64,000 nt of DNA. Origin: Cyanobium gracile_A. Its GTDB lineage: Bacteria; Cyanobacteriota; Cyanobacteriia; PCC-6307; Cyanobiaceae. The notes under the pieces were generated by a model that made no database searches, was not told where the DNA came from, and saw nothing but the letters and a program-made list of their open reading frames with translations. Numbering within the stretch: the first letter of the stretch is position 1; each line of letters opens with the position of its first letter. Positions 33,035 to 41,817 of this stretch are shown piece by piece. Where the stretch lies: contig NZ_JAYGHY010000010.1 of assembly GCF_034931305.1 (NCBI RefSeq), forward strand, positions 9,075 through 73,074, given 5' to 3'. The translations under genes were made by a program, and so were the position numbers.

Positions 33035-34186
33035 GTGGAGTCCTTGAATCGCATCACGTTCGGCGCCGGCGACGGTTTTCACAGTCTTCTCAGGGCAAGG
33101 GTTCACGATCACTTCGAGGCCACCGGGCAGGATCGGCGCGATGCGCCGGCCATGGTGGTCAAATCGGCCCTGATCCTGGGCTGGTTCGTGCTCACCTACG
33201 CCTTGCTCGTCTTCCAGGTCAGCAGCTGGCCAGGTGCTGTGGCCCTCTCGGCCTGTCTCGGCCTGGCGATCGCCGCCATCGGCTTCAACATTCAGCACGA
33301 CGGTGGCCACGGTGCCTATTCGCGCCACCGCTGGATCAACAAGGCCGCCGCCATGACGCTCGACCTGCTGGGCGGCAGTTCCCTGATCTGGGCCCACAAG
33401 CACAACGGCCTGCACCACACCTTCACCAACATCTCCGGCCACGACGACGACATCAATCTCGGCTTGATCGGACGTCTCTCGCCCCACCAGCCTCACCGCT
33501 GGTGGCACCGCTGGCAGCACCTCTATCTCTGGCCCCTCTACGGAATGCTGCCGATCAAGTGGCAGTTCTTCGACGACTTCGTTGACCTGGCCAGCCGGGG
33601 CCGCGGTGACCATTCCCTGCCCCCGCTCTCTGCGGCCGACTGGCTGGTGGTCGTCGGCGGCAAGGTGATCTTCTTCTCCCTCGCCTTTGCCCTGCCGTTG
33701 CAGCGCCATTCCTTCGCAGCGGTGATCGGCTGCTACCTGGTGACGGCGATGGTGCAGGGGATCGTGCTGAGCGTGGTGTTCCAGCTGGCCCACTGCGTCG
33801 AGGAGGCCGACTTCCCTGGCGTTGCTGCCGCCGACGCCGGCATGGGTCCCTGGGCCGACCACCAACTCGCCACCACAGTGGATTTCAGCCGCTCCAACGG
33901 CCTGCTGAGCTGGTTGCTGGGGGGCCTGAACTTCCAGGTGGAACACCACCTGTTCCCCCGCATCTGCCACGTCCACTACCCCCAGCTCTCCGCCATCGTC
34001 GAGCAGACCTGCCGCGATTGCGGTGTGCCCTTCCGCAGCCACCGTTCCTTCCTGGCCGGTGTGGCTTCCCACTACCGCTGGTTGCGCCGCATGGGTCAGA
34101 AACCTGCCGCCGCCGCCCCCCTGGCCCTGCCGGTGCTGCTGCCGGTGATGGGGGAGCCGGAGGTGGCGGCGCTGGTCAGCCGCTGA
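33035..34186 (+). CDS. Membrane fatty acid desaturase, front-end (delta-6-like) type
   Basis: 383 residues from a GTG at 33035. Histidine boxes are HDGGH (88-92), HNGLHH (123-128) and QVEHH (301-305). The Q in the third box is typical of front-end desaturases (delta-6 type, DesD in Synechocystis). Like DesD and unlike eukaryotic front-end enzymes it has no cytochrome b5 domain, so it should take electrons from ferredoxin. Helices lie around residues 40-85, 107-125 and 205-255. A delta-6 enzyme would make gamma-linolenic or stearidonic acid, but the position cannot be read from sequence. It lies between the SWIM and SNF2 genes on the opposite strand, converging on SNF2 with 12 bp between stops. 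Confidence 0.88.
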   Translation: MESLNRITFGAGDGFHSLLRARVHDHFEATGQDRRDAPAMVVKSALILGWFVLTYALLVFQVSSWPGAVALSACLGLAIAAIGFNIQHDGGHGAYSRHRWINKAAAMTLDLLGGSSLIWAHKHNGLHHTFTNISGHDDDINLGLIGRLSPHQPHRWWHRWQHLYLWPLYGMLPIKWQFFDDFVDLASRGRGDHSLPPLSAADWLVVVGGKVIFFSLAFALPLQRHSFAAVIGCYLVTAMVQGIVLSVVFQLAHCVEEADFPGVAAADAGMGPWADHQLATTVDFSRSNGLLSWLLGGLNFQVEHHLFPRICHVHYPQLSAIVEQTCRDCGVPFRSHRSFLAGVASHYRWLRRMGQKPAAAAPLALPVLLPVMGEPEVAALVSR

Positions 34187-34198
34187 GTCGGCAGGTCG

Positions 34199-37100
34199 TC
34201 AGGGCCCGTCCTCCAGGGCCACCAGATCCCGCAGCTGGCCCACGTCGAAGCCGCCGAGCCATTCCTCGCCGCTGCCGACGATGTCGGCGGCCAGCTTGGA
34301 TTTCTCCTCGATCATGCGGTCGATCTTCTCCTCCACCGAACCGCTGGTGATGAACTTGTGCACCAGCACCCGGTTGGTCTGGCCGATCCGATAGGCGCGG
34401 TCGGTGGCCTGGTTCTCCACGGCGGGGTTCCACCAGCGGTCGATGTGGAAGACGTGGCTGGCCCGGGTCAGGTTGAGGCCGACGCCGCCGGCCTTGAGGG
34501 ACAGCAGGAACAGCTGCGGACCACGGGGATCCTCCTGGAAGCGGTCCACCATCGCCTGGCGGTCGACCTTGCTGCTGCCGCCATGCAGGAAGGGCACATC
34601 CTGGCGCCAGCGCTGTTCCAGGTAGGCCTTGAGCAGGTGGCCCCATTCGGCGAACTGGGTGAACAGCAGGGCCCGATCGCCCGCTTCGATCACCTCCTCG
34701 AGGATCTCCTCCAGCCGCAGCAGCTTGGCGCTGCGGCTGGCGAAGCCGTTCTCCACCCGGCCCTCCTTCAGGGCCAGGGCCGGGTGGTTGCAGATCTGCT
34801 TGAGGCGGGTGAGCAGGGCCAGCACCTGGCCATGGCGTTGGCCCAGGGGGGCGCGGGCGATGGCGTCGAGGCTGTCGTCGACGGTCTGGCGGTAGAGCTT
34901 CGTCTGCTCCGCCGACAGGCCCACCCACTCGCGCAATTCCACCTTCTCCGGCAGGTCGGAGATGATCGAGCGGTCGGTCTTGAGCCGCCGCAGGATGAAC
35001 GGCCCGACCCGGGCCTTGAGGTCCCGCAGGGAGCTCATGTCGCCGTAGCGCTCGATCGGCAGGCGGTAGCGCTGGCGGAAGAAGCCCTCCTCTCCCAGCA
35101 CCCGGGGGTTGAGGAAGTCCATCAGGGCCCACAGCTCGCTCACCCGGTTCTCCACGGGTGTGCCGGTGAGGGCGATGCGGAAGCGCCCCTGCTTGCCGGG
35201 GCGGGCCAGGTCGCGGGCCGCCTGGCTCTGCTTGGCGGACGGGTTCTTGATCGCCTGGGCTTCGTCGATCACCATGCCCTGCCAGTCGATGCTCTCCAGC
35301 AGTTCGCTGTCGCGCTGCAGCAGTCCGTAGCTGGTGAGCACCAGGTCCACCCCGTCCAGTGCCTTGGCCAGCTTTTCCGGGGTGGATGGCCGACGCGGGC
35401 CGTAGTGCTCGCGCACCTCCAGATCCGGCGTGAAGCCCGCCGCCTCCCGCTTCCAGTTGGTCAGCACCGAGGTGGGGGCCACCAGCAGGACGGGCCGCTT
35501 CAGCTCCTGCTCCACCTTGAGGTGCTGCAGGAAGGCCAGCAGCTGGACGGTCTTGCCCAGGCCCATGTCGTCGGCCAGGCAGGCCCCCTGGTCGAAGCGG
35601 TGCAGGAAGGCCAGCCAGCCCAGGCCCCGCTCCTGGTAGGGCCGCAGCTGGCCGGCGAAGCCCTCCGGTGCCGGCAGGGGATCCGGGGCCTTCTGCTGGT
35701 GGTACTGCTCCAGCACGGCGTGCAGCCTGGGCCCGGCGGTGAAGCGATGCACCGGCAGCCGCATCAGGGTGTCGCCGTCGCTGGCCGTCAGCCGCAGGGC
35801 ATCGTCGAGGCTGAGGTTGGGATCGGCGGCGCAGAAGCGCTCGGCGTTCTTGAGATCGCTGGGGCGCAGCTCGATCCAGGCCCCCTTGTGCTGCACCAGC
35901 GGACTGCGCTTGGCGGACAGGCGCTCGAGGTCCTTGAGGGTGAGGGTGACCCCGCCGATCATCAGCTCCCACTTCCACTGCAGGCTTTCCCCCAGGGAGA
36001 AGCCACGGGAGCGCTCGGGCAGCTCGGCTTCGATCGAGAGGCCCAGCCGGCTGGCCAGGCCCCCACTGAGGCTGGCGGGCAGCACCACGCCCACCCCCAC
36101 GTCGCGCAGCTGGGTGGCGGCGGTGCGCACCAGCACGAACGCCTCGGCTGGCGTGAGCTGCATGGTTTCGGGAGCGGCCGCATCCAGGCCCCGCCCGATC
36201 GGTTCGAACACCTGCAGGGCCCGGCCCATGCCTTCCAGCAGCAACTGGCCCGGTTCGGCCACCTCCACTTCGCCCAGCTGCAGCCTGCCGTCGCCCGCAT
36301 TCCAGACCGTGCGGGCCGGCATCCGCAGGCTGGGATCGGCCTCGGCCTGCAGGGAGAAGCGCAACTCCCAGAGCTCCTCGCCCTCCTCGGGGGTGAACAG
36401 CTCCAGGCAGGTCCTGGCCGGCGCCACGCGCCCGGCCACCGCTTCGCGCCAGTGGTGGGTGGCGACCGCCAGCCGCTCCCGTTCCTCTTCGTCCAGCTCA
36501 AGCCGGCCGGGACCGGGACCGAGGGCTTTCTGCCAGGCGCCCAGCAGCGGATCGAGACCCTCGGCCGGGGGGCGGAAGCCGGAGCGCAGCTGGCCATCCA
36601 GCAGGGCCTCCAGCAGGCTGGCCACCCGCAGCCGGCCGCTGCCCGGTCGGCGGCAGGCCAGGGCCCCCTCCCCCGACACCCCGGCCGCCATGGCGCAGGT
36701 GGCCACCTGGGGCAGGCGGATGGCCAGTTCTTCCAGCCGCCGCCGATCCCCCTCCCGGTTGAGCAGGGGCAACCAGCGGGCCCGGTCCTCCTCCACCTGG
36801 GGCAGCCAGCGGCCCCGGGCGATCAGGCTCAGGGCCCAGCGCTCCAGGTGGCTCCACCAGCGCAGATCGTCCGCCAGGCCGGGATCGTCGCCCGAGAGGG
36901 GCAGCCCGGCGAGCCAGTCGCCGGCCCCGGCGGGATCGAGGGCCAGCCCCTCCACCCGCCAGGGCCACCACTGCACCTCCTTCGGGATCGGCTCGCCCGC
37001 CTGCAGCGGCAGGCCGCTCCAGGCCGCCAGCCCCTCACTGGCGGCCTTGCGGCGGCCGCGGGCCCCCTGGCTGCGGCTGGGCAGGGTGAGCAGGGCCTCC

Positions 37101-37300
37101 GCCGGGCGGAAGGCCTCCGACCAGAGGCCGTGGTCATCCAGCCAGGCGCCCAGATCGTCGACGCTGAGGGACAGGGGATGGTCAGGAACGGTGTGCAGCG
37201 GCGCCACCGGTGCGGCGACCCGCCAGGTGTCGGCCCAGAGCAGCAGTCGGCCACCGGCCCCTTCAGGCGGAAACAGCCAGGTGGCGTGCAGGAGGCTCAT
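34199..37300 (-). CDS. SNF2-family DNA-dependent ATPase/helicase
   Basis: 1033 residues. The C-terminal half is the SNF2 motor: motif I DDMGLGKT (577-584), motif II DEAQ (679-682), LTGTPVENR, then the helicase C lobe with FTQFAEWG and HIDRWWNPAVENQATDRAYRIGQ. The N-terminal half (about 1-540) has an SNF2-associated bacterial domain with many tryptophans and leucines and no motif I know. Such HepA-like proteins move along DNA and remodel protein-DNA complexes, for example removing RNA polymerase. It starts 4 bp inside the upstream membrane-protein gene (ATGA overlap), so the two are translationally coupled. The SWIM protein at 32099-32965 is the likely partner. Confidence 0.94.
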   Translation of the reverse strand: MSLLHATWLFPPEGAGGRLLLWADTWRVAAPVAPLHTVPDHPLSLSVDDLGAWLDDHGLWSEAFRPAEALLTLPSRSQGARGRRKAASEGLAAWSGLPLQAGEPIPKEVQWWPWRVEGLALDPAGAGDWLAGLPLSGDDPGLADDLRWWSHLERWALSLIARGRWLPQVEEDRARWLPLLNREGDRRRLEELAIRLPQVATCAMAAGVSGEGALACRRPGSGRLRVASLLEALLDGQLRSGFRPPAEGLDPLLGAWQKALGPGPGRLELDEEERERLAVATHHWREAVAGRVAPARTCLELFTPEEGEELWELRFSLQAEADPSLRMPARTVWNAGDGRLQLGEVEVAEPGQLLLEGMGRALQVFEPIGRGLDAAAPETMQLTPAEAFVLVRTAATQLRDVGVGVVLPASLSGGLASRLGLSIEAELPERSRGFSLGESLQWKWELMIGGVTLTLKDLERLSAKRSPLVQHKGAWIELRPSDLKNAERFCAADPNLSLDDALRLTASDGDTLMRLPVHRFTAGPRLHAVLEQYHQQKAPDPLPAPEGFAGQLRPYQERGLGWLAFLHRFDQGACLADDMGLGKTVQLLAFLQHLKVEQELKRPVLLVAPTSVLTNWKREAAGFTPDLEVREHYGPRRPSTPEKLAKALDGVDLVLTSYGLLQRDSELLESIDWQGMVIDEAQAIKNPSAKQSQAARDLARPGKQGRFRIALTGTPVENRVSELWALMDFLNPRVLGEEGFFRQRYRLPIERYGDMSSLRDLKARVGPFILRRLKTDRSIISDLPEKVELREWVGLSAEQTKLYRQTVDDSLDAIARAPLGQRHGQVLALLTRLKQICNHPALALKEGRVENGFASRSAKLLRLEEILEEVIEAGDRALLFTQFAEWGHLLKAYLEQRWRQDVPFLHGGSSKVDRQAMVDRFQEDPRGPQLFLLSLKAGGVGLNLTRASHVFHIDRWWNPAVENQATDRAYRIGQTNRVLVHKFITSGSVEEKIDRMIEEKSKLAADIVGSGEEWLGGFDVGQLRDLVALEDGP

Positions 37301-37773
37301 GGCCGCAAGGCGGGCAGCAGGCGTTGGGCGCCCCTCAGCAGCAGGGCGCTGCCGATCAGGGGAAGCCAGAGCGGCAACCAGCCGCGCATCAGGTCGACAA
37401 TCGCCTCAGCGGCGCCGTGCGCGAGGGGCTGGTGCAGCAGGGAATGGATCTCGGGAACGGGCAGGGCCAGGGAGGTGATCAGCACGGGTCCTCCCAGGCT
37501 GCGGATGCCGCACACGGCCCCCACCAGGCCGGCGGCCAGGTGCTCGTCGTCGGGATCAACCCGCTGCAGGTGGAAGGCCAGCAGGCCGTAGAAGAAGCCA
37601 CAGCCCGCCGACCGCAGTCCGCTGTCCAGGCCGGCCGGCAGCCCGATCAGGGCGGCGGCCAGCCCGCCCAGCAGCGCCCACGACAGGGACTGCAGCCGCA
37701 GACGGGCACGGGAATCGTCGGACGCCTGGGTCAACGGCAAGGCCTTGGCGATGGCCCGATCATGCCTGGCCAT
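37297..37773 (-). CDS. Small membrane protein of unknown function
   Basis: 158 residues from ATG 37773. Hydrophobic segments lie at about 28-50 (LSWALLGGLAAALIGLPAG), 55-68, 80-100 (AAGLVGAVCGIRSLGGPVLI) and 130-148 (WLPLWLPLIGSALLL), so three or four membrane helices are likely. The charged loop DPDDEH sits between the second and third helix. I do not recognise a family. Its stop overlaps the SNF2 start by four bases (ATGA), so both are made from one message. A functional link with the helicase is unexpected; the coupling may be due only to operon packing. Confidence 0.7.
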   Translation of the reverse strand: MARHDRAIAKALPLTQASDDSRARLRLQSLSWALLGGLAAALIGLPAGLDSGLRSAGCGFFYGLLAFHLQRVDPDDEHLAAGLVGAVCGIRSLGGPVLITSLALPVPEIHSLLHQPLAHGAAEAIVDLMRGWLPLWLPLIGSALLLRGAQRLLPALRP

Positions 37774-37927
37774 CGGCAGGCTTACATTAATCAGTGATAC
37801 TGGCCATGCCAGCGGTTCAACCAGCACAGCCCTTTTCGCAGCCTTTCTCCGCCCCCAGGCCGGTCATCGGGCGTCGTTCCGTTCACGGCCATGGGTGTAG
37901 GGATCCCCATTCCGGCAGGCCACCACC

Positions 37928-39745
37928 TTGAGCGCCGCCCATCTGCCACCGCACGCCTCCGACGCCCACCAGGCGAGGCGCGCGTTGCCGGAGATGCTCC
38001 AGATCGCGACGGCCATCAGTGGTGCGGCCAGCCTTCCTGCCCTGTTGCGGCAGATCCTTTCCAGCGCCAGGGATCTCACCCTCAGTGATGCGGGCAGCAT
38101 CTACCTGGTGGAACAGGAGAAGGGGGAGAAGCGGCTCTGGTTCACGGCTTTCCAGAACAGCTCCCTGGCGGCCCGCGGGGCGGGCATCGATTCGGGGCTG
38201 CTGGATGTGCGCTTCCCGATCACACCCGAGCGCCTTGTGGGCTGGACGGCCCTGCATGGCGAGGTGCTCAACCTGCCGGATGTGTATGCGATTCCCCCGG
38301 ACCGTCCTTACCACTTTGATGCCGGCCTTGATCGCCGCACGGGCTACCGGGCGGTGTCGATGCTGGTGGTGCCGCTGCGAACCATGGCCGGAGACGTGGT
38401 GGGGGTGATGCAGTTGATCAACAGGAAGCAGGAGTCCTCCTCCATGCTCACCCCCGAGACGGCCGCCGCCCTCGTGCGTCCCTACGACGCCGGCGACCAG
38501 CAGTTGATCGAGGCCCTGGCGGCCCTGGCGGCCGTCTGCGTCGAGCGGGCCCAGGCCCTGGAAGGGCAGCAGCGGCAGATTGATTCGATGATCGCCCTGC
38601 TGGCGGGAGCGATCGATGCCCGCAGCGCCCACACCGGCCAGCACTGTTCCCGGGTGCCGGAGTTGGCGCTGCTGCTGGCGGAGGCGGCGGAAGCCATCGA
38701 GGTGGGGCCGCTGGCGGCCTTCCGCTTCCAGGGGGAGGCGGAGCGGCGGGAGTTCCGTACAGCGGCCTGGCTGCACGACTGCGGCAAGCTCGTCACCCCC
38801 GAAGCCGTGGTGGAGAAGGCCACCAAGCTGGACGCCCCGACCAACCGGATCCATGAGATCCGCACCCGCTTTGAGGTGCTGCTGCGGGATGGACACATCG
38901 CCAGGCTCGAGGGCCTGCTGGCGGGCGGTGACCCGGCAACCCTGCAGCGGGACTTTGCCCAGCTGGAGCAGGAGCTGCAGCGGGATTTCGCCTGCGTGGC
39001 CCGCTGCAATCAGGGCAGCGAAGGCACCGATCCCGAAGATCTCGCCCAGCTGCAGCGGCTGGCTGTGCGCCGCTGGTGGCGCCATTTCGACGACCGACTG
39101 GGCCTGGGCTGGGAGGAGCAGGCCAGGCGCAGCGGCCCGCCGGTGCCCTTGCCTGCACCCGAGAGTCTGCTCAGCGATGCCCCCCACCACCGGCTGCCCA
39201 GGCCCGCTGCCGAGGTGCCGGAGGCCAGCTGGGGCTTCAACCTGACGGTGCCGGAGCTGCTCTACAACCGTGGCGAGCTCTACAACCTGTCCGTGGCCAG
39301 GGGCACGCTCACCGGCGAGGAGATCTACAAGATCCGCGAGCACATGATCCACACGATCGTGATGCTGGAGAGCATGGCCTTTCCCCCGTCGATGGACCGC
39401 GTCGCGGAGATCGCCGGGGGGCACCATGAAACCCTCGACGGCCGGGGTTACCCGAGGGGACTGACGGCGGAGCAGCTGTCGATCCCGGCCCGGATCCTGG
39501 CCATCGCCGACATCTTCGAGGCCCTCACCGCCGCCGATCGCCCCTACAAGCGGGGCATGCCCCTGTCCCAGTCGCTGGCGATCCTGGCCGGCCTGCGGGA
39601 CCGTGGCCGCATCGATGCGGACCTGTTCGATCTCTTCCTGCGATCCGGGGTTTACCTCACCTATGCCCAGCGATTCCTGGCCGCCGACCAGATCGATCCG
39701 GTGGATCTGGACGCTCTGCTGCAGCCCCGGCCCCCGTCGCCCTGA
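37928..39745 (+). CDS. GAF-HD-GYP phosphodiesterase with long insertion
   Basis: 605 residues from a TTG at 37928; an ATG at 37994 (MLQIATAISG) is an alternative. A GAF domain spans about 30-205 (SARDLTLSDAGSIYLV, AVSMLVVPLRTMAGDVVGVM). HD-GYP motifs are AWLHDCGKLVTP (H283, D284) and HHETLDGRGYP (499-509). The HD and GYP motifs are 216 residues apart, about 150 more than in the HD-GYP at 12706-13863. The extra stretch is helical and charged (RDFAQLEQELQRDFACVARC), may contact a partner or lipid, and lies where the active-site helices join. It is likely a cyclic di-GMP phosphodiesterase in the cytoplasm. It stands alone; glutaminase follows 111 bp downstream. Confidence 0.88.
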   Translation: MSAAHLPPHASDAHQARRALPEMLQIATAISGAASLPALLRQILSSARDLTLSDAGSIYLVEQEKGEKRLWFTAFQNSSLAARGAGIDSGLLDVRFPITPERLVGWTALHGEVLNLPDVYAIPPDRPYHFDAGLDRRTGYRAVSMLVVPLRTMAGDVVGVMQLINRKQESSSMLTPETAAALVRPYDAGDQQLIEALAALAAVCVERAQALEGQQRQIDSMIALLAGAIDARSAHTGQHCSRVPELALLLAEAAEAIEVGPLAAFRFQGEAERREFRTAAWLHDCGKLVTPEAVVEKATKLDAPTNRIHEIRTRFEVLLRDGHIARLEGLLAGGDPATLQRDFAQLEQELQRDFACVARCNQGSEGTDPEDLAQLQRLAVRRWWRHFDDRLGLGWEEQARRSGPPVPLPAPESLLSDAPHHRLPRPAAEVPEASWGFNLTVPELLYNRGELYNLSVARGTLTGEEIYKIREHMIHTIVMLESMAFPPSMDRVAEIAGGHHETLDGRGYPRGLTAEQLSIPARILAIADIFEALTAADRPYKRGMPLSQSLAILAGLRDRGRIDADLFDLFLRSGVYLTYAQRFLAADQIDPVDLDALLQPRPPSP

Positions 39746-39856
39746 GGCTCGGCACGGTTCTGGCAGAGGGGCGCAGAGCCAGCGGGACGGTTCCGGTGGC
39801 ATGGTGGGTCGCGAGGCCGAGAATGACGCCTACTTGCTGGTATCTGTCGCTACGAA

Positions 39857-41752
39857 ATGCTGGACCATCGCCACGACGACGCCCTGCTGCCGCTGCATGG
39901 TCCCGATCGCCATCCCAACGTGATCCAGGAGCTGCTCGGTGAGCTCTATGCCTCGTTCTCCAGCGTCAGGGAGGGCCGGGTGGCGGACTACATCCCCGAG
40001 CTGGCCAAGGCCTGCCCCGATGATTTCGGCATCGTCATCGCCACCTCGGGTGGGCGGATCTACGAGATCGGTGACACGAGAAAGGAATTCACGATCCAGT
40101 CGATCTCCAAGCCGTTCATCTATGCGCTTGCCCTGAAGCTGCTGTCGTTTGACTTCATGGCCAGCAAGATCGATGTGGAGCCTTCAGGGGAGGCCTTCAA
40201 CGCCATCAGCCTGGATTCGGAGTCGGGGAAGCCGCGTAATCCCATGATCAACGCAGGGGCGATCGCCGCCTCCGCCCAGATCTGTGATGCCGACCCCAGC
40301 GGTGCCGTCGACCTGCTGCTGGATTATTTCGAGGAGCTGGCCGGCCGCCGTCTGACGATCAACGAGGACGTCTACCTCTCGGAGAAGCAGACGGGCCATC
40401 GCAACCGCGCCATCGGCCACCTGCTGCGCAACTTCAACATCATCGAGTCCGACCCTGAACCCGCCCTCGATCTCTATTTCCGCCAGTGCGCCATCTCCGT
40501 CACCTGCCACGACCTGGCCGTGATGGCCGCCACCCTGGCCTGCCAGGGCCGCAATCCCTTCACCGGCGGCCAGCCACTCCCCCACGACATCACCGTCAGG
40601 GTGCTGGCCCTGATGGGCACCTGCGGCATGTACGACTTCGCCGGCCAGTGGCTCCATGACGTCGGCATTCCGGCCAAGAGCGGGGTGGCGGGTGGCGTCA
40701 TGGCGGTGATCCCCGGGCGGCTCGGCATCGCCACCTATTCCCCGCCCCTCGACAACTTCGGCAACAGCGTGCGGGGGGTGGCGGTCTGCCGCCAGTTGTC
40801 GGCGGGGGTGGGACTGAGCCTGTTCAATCAGTACTCCCACACCGATGCCACCATCCGCCGTTCCTACCAGGGCTCCCAGCGGAAATCACGCCGCTGGCGC
40901 AGTGACCGCGAACTGCAGATCCTGGCTCCCCACCGGGATGAGGTGCGCATCATCCACGTGCAGGGGGTGCTCGATTTCGGTGGCATCGAGCAGCTGGCGG
41001 CCGAGCTGGTGCGGCTCAGCAACGACGTGCGCATTCTCATCCTCGATCTGGCCCACGTGACCGAGTGCCCGCTGGAATCCTCAGGGTTGCTGGATCGCCA
41101 GCTCTGCTCGATGGAGGACGAGGGCGTCGAGATCCTGCTCTCCCGTGCCGGCCGGCTGCCCCTGGTCTCCATGCCCGACTGGAGGATCACCGATCGGGTT
41201 TCGACCTACGAGCATCTGGATTCGGCCCTCGAGGCCGCCGAGGACCAGCTGCTGTCGTGGTACGACACCGTGGCCGAGGGGCCCAATGGTCACGGTTCGG
41301 GGGCGATCGAGGCGCACGGGCTGCTTCAGCAGCTCTGTGGAGAGCATCGGCAGATCCTGGTCGAGCAGATGTCCCTGCGGGCCTTCATCGCCGGTGATTT
41401 CGTCATCCGCCGCGGCGATCCAGGCGACGAACTGTTCCTGGTGCGCTCCGGTTCCTTCGACATCGCCCTCGACGTCAAGACGGGCGATGGACACTCCCAT
41501 TCGACCCGGCTGGCCACCTTCGGCCCCGGGCTCTGTTTCGGCGAGATCGGCTTCGTGGCCCAGACCCCCCGCACCGCCGACATCATCGCCACCAAGCCGG
41601 GGGAGTGCTGGGTGCTGCACCGCAACGCCTTCGAGGCCCTCAGCGCCAGCCATCCGGACGTGGTGATCGCCCTGCTCAAGGCGCTCACCTGCGACATCGG
41701 CGCCAAGCTCAGCCAGACGAGCGTCCAGCTGACCCTGATGGAGCACTACTGA
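39857..41752 (+). CDS. glsA: Glutaminase A fused to STAS and cyclic-nucleotide-binding domains
   Basis: 631 residues, about twice the usual glutaminase. Residues 20-330 form the serine-dependent beta-lactamase-like glutaminase: S82-x-x-K85 in TIQSISKPF, NPMINAGAIAA, and the later GGVMAVIPGRLGIATYSPPLD. It hydrolyses glutamine to glutamate and ammonia. Residues about 350-460 are a STAS domain (VRIIHVQGVLDFGGIEQL, ILILDLAHVTECPLESSG). Residues about 485-615 are a cyclic-nucleotide-binding domain (FVIRRGDPGDELFLVRSG, FGEIGFVAQTPRTADI, the last being the phosphate cassette with R-T-A typical of cAMP binding). So glutaminase may be switched by cAMP and by a STAS partner. The ATG at 39857 is used. 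Adenylate cyclases are encoded some 10 kb downstream. No transmembrane segment. Confidence 0.9.
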   Translation: MLDHRHDDALLPLHGPDRHPNVIQELLGELYASFSSVREGRVADYIPELAKACPDDFGIVIATSGGRIYEIGDTRKEFTIQSISKPFIYALALKLLSFDFMASKIDVEPSGEAFNAISLDSESGKPRNPMINAGAIAASAQICDADPSGAVDLLLDYFEELAGRRLTINEDVYLSEKQTGHRNRAIGHLLRNFNIIESDPEPALDLYFRQCAISVTCHDLAVMAATLACQGRNPFTGGQPLPHDITVRVLALMGTCGMYDFAGQWLHDVGIPAKSGVAGGVMAVIPGRLGIATYSPPLDNFGNSVRGVAVCRQLSAGVGLSLFNQYSHTDATIRRSYQGSQRKSRRWRSDRELQILAPHRDEVRIIHVQGVLDFGGIEQLAAELVRLSNDVRILILDLAHVTECPLESSGLLDRQLCSMEDEGVEILLSRAGRLPLVSMPDWRITDRVSTYEHLDSALEAAEDQLLSWYDTVAEGPNGHGSGAIEAHGLLQQLCGEHRQILVEQMSLRAFIAGDFVIRRGDPGDELFLVRSGSFDIALDVKTGDGHSHSTRLATFGPGLCFGEIGFVAQTPRTADIIATKPGECWVLHRNAFEALSASHPDVVIALLKALTCDIGAKLSQTSVQLTLMEHY

Positions 41753-41817
41753 GCGCCCGCCGGGCTCCGGCGCTGGGCGATCATGCCTGTGCCAGGACCT
41801 CTCCCTGCGTTCCCGTG

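Noticed and set aside
34358..37591. A 1077-codon open frame on the plus strand opposite the SNF2 gene
   Set aside because: It mirrors the codon positions of the GC-rich SNF2 gene; its translation is Gly/Gln/Pro/Ala-rich without any motif.
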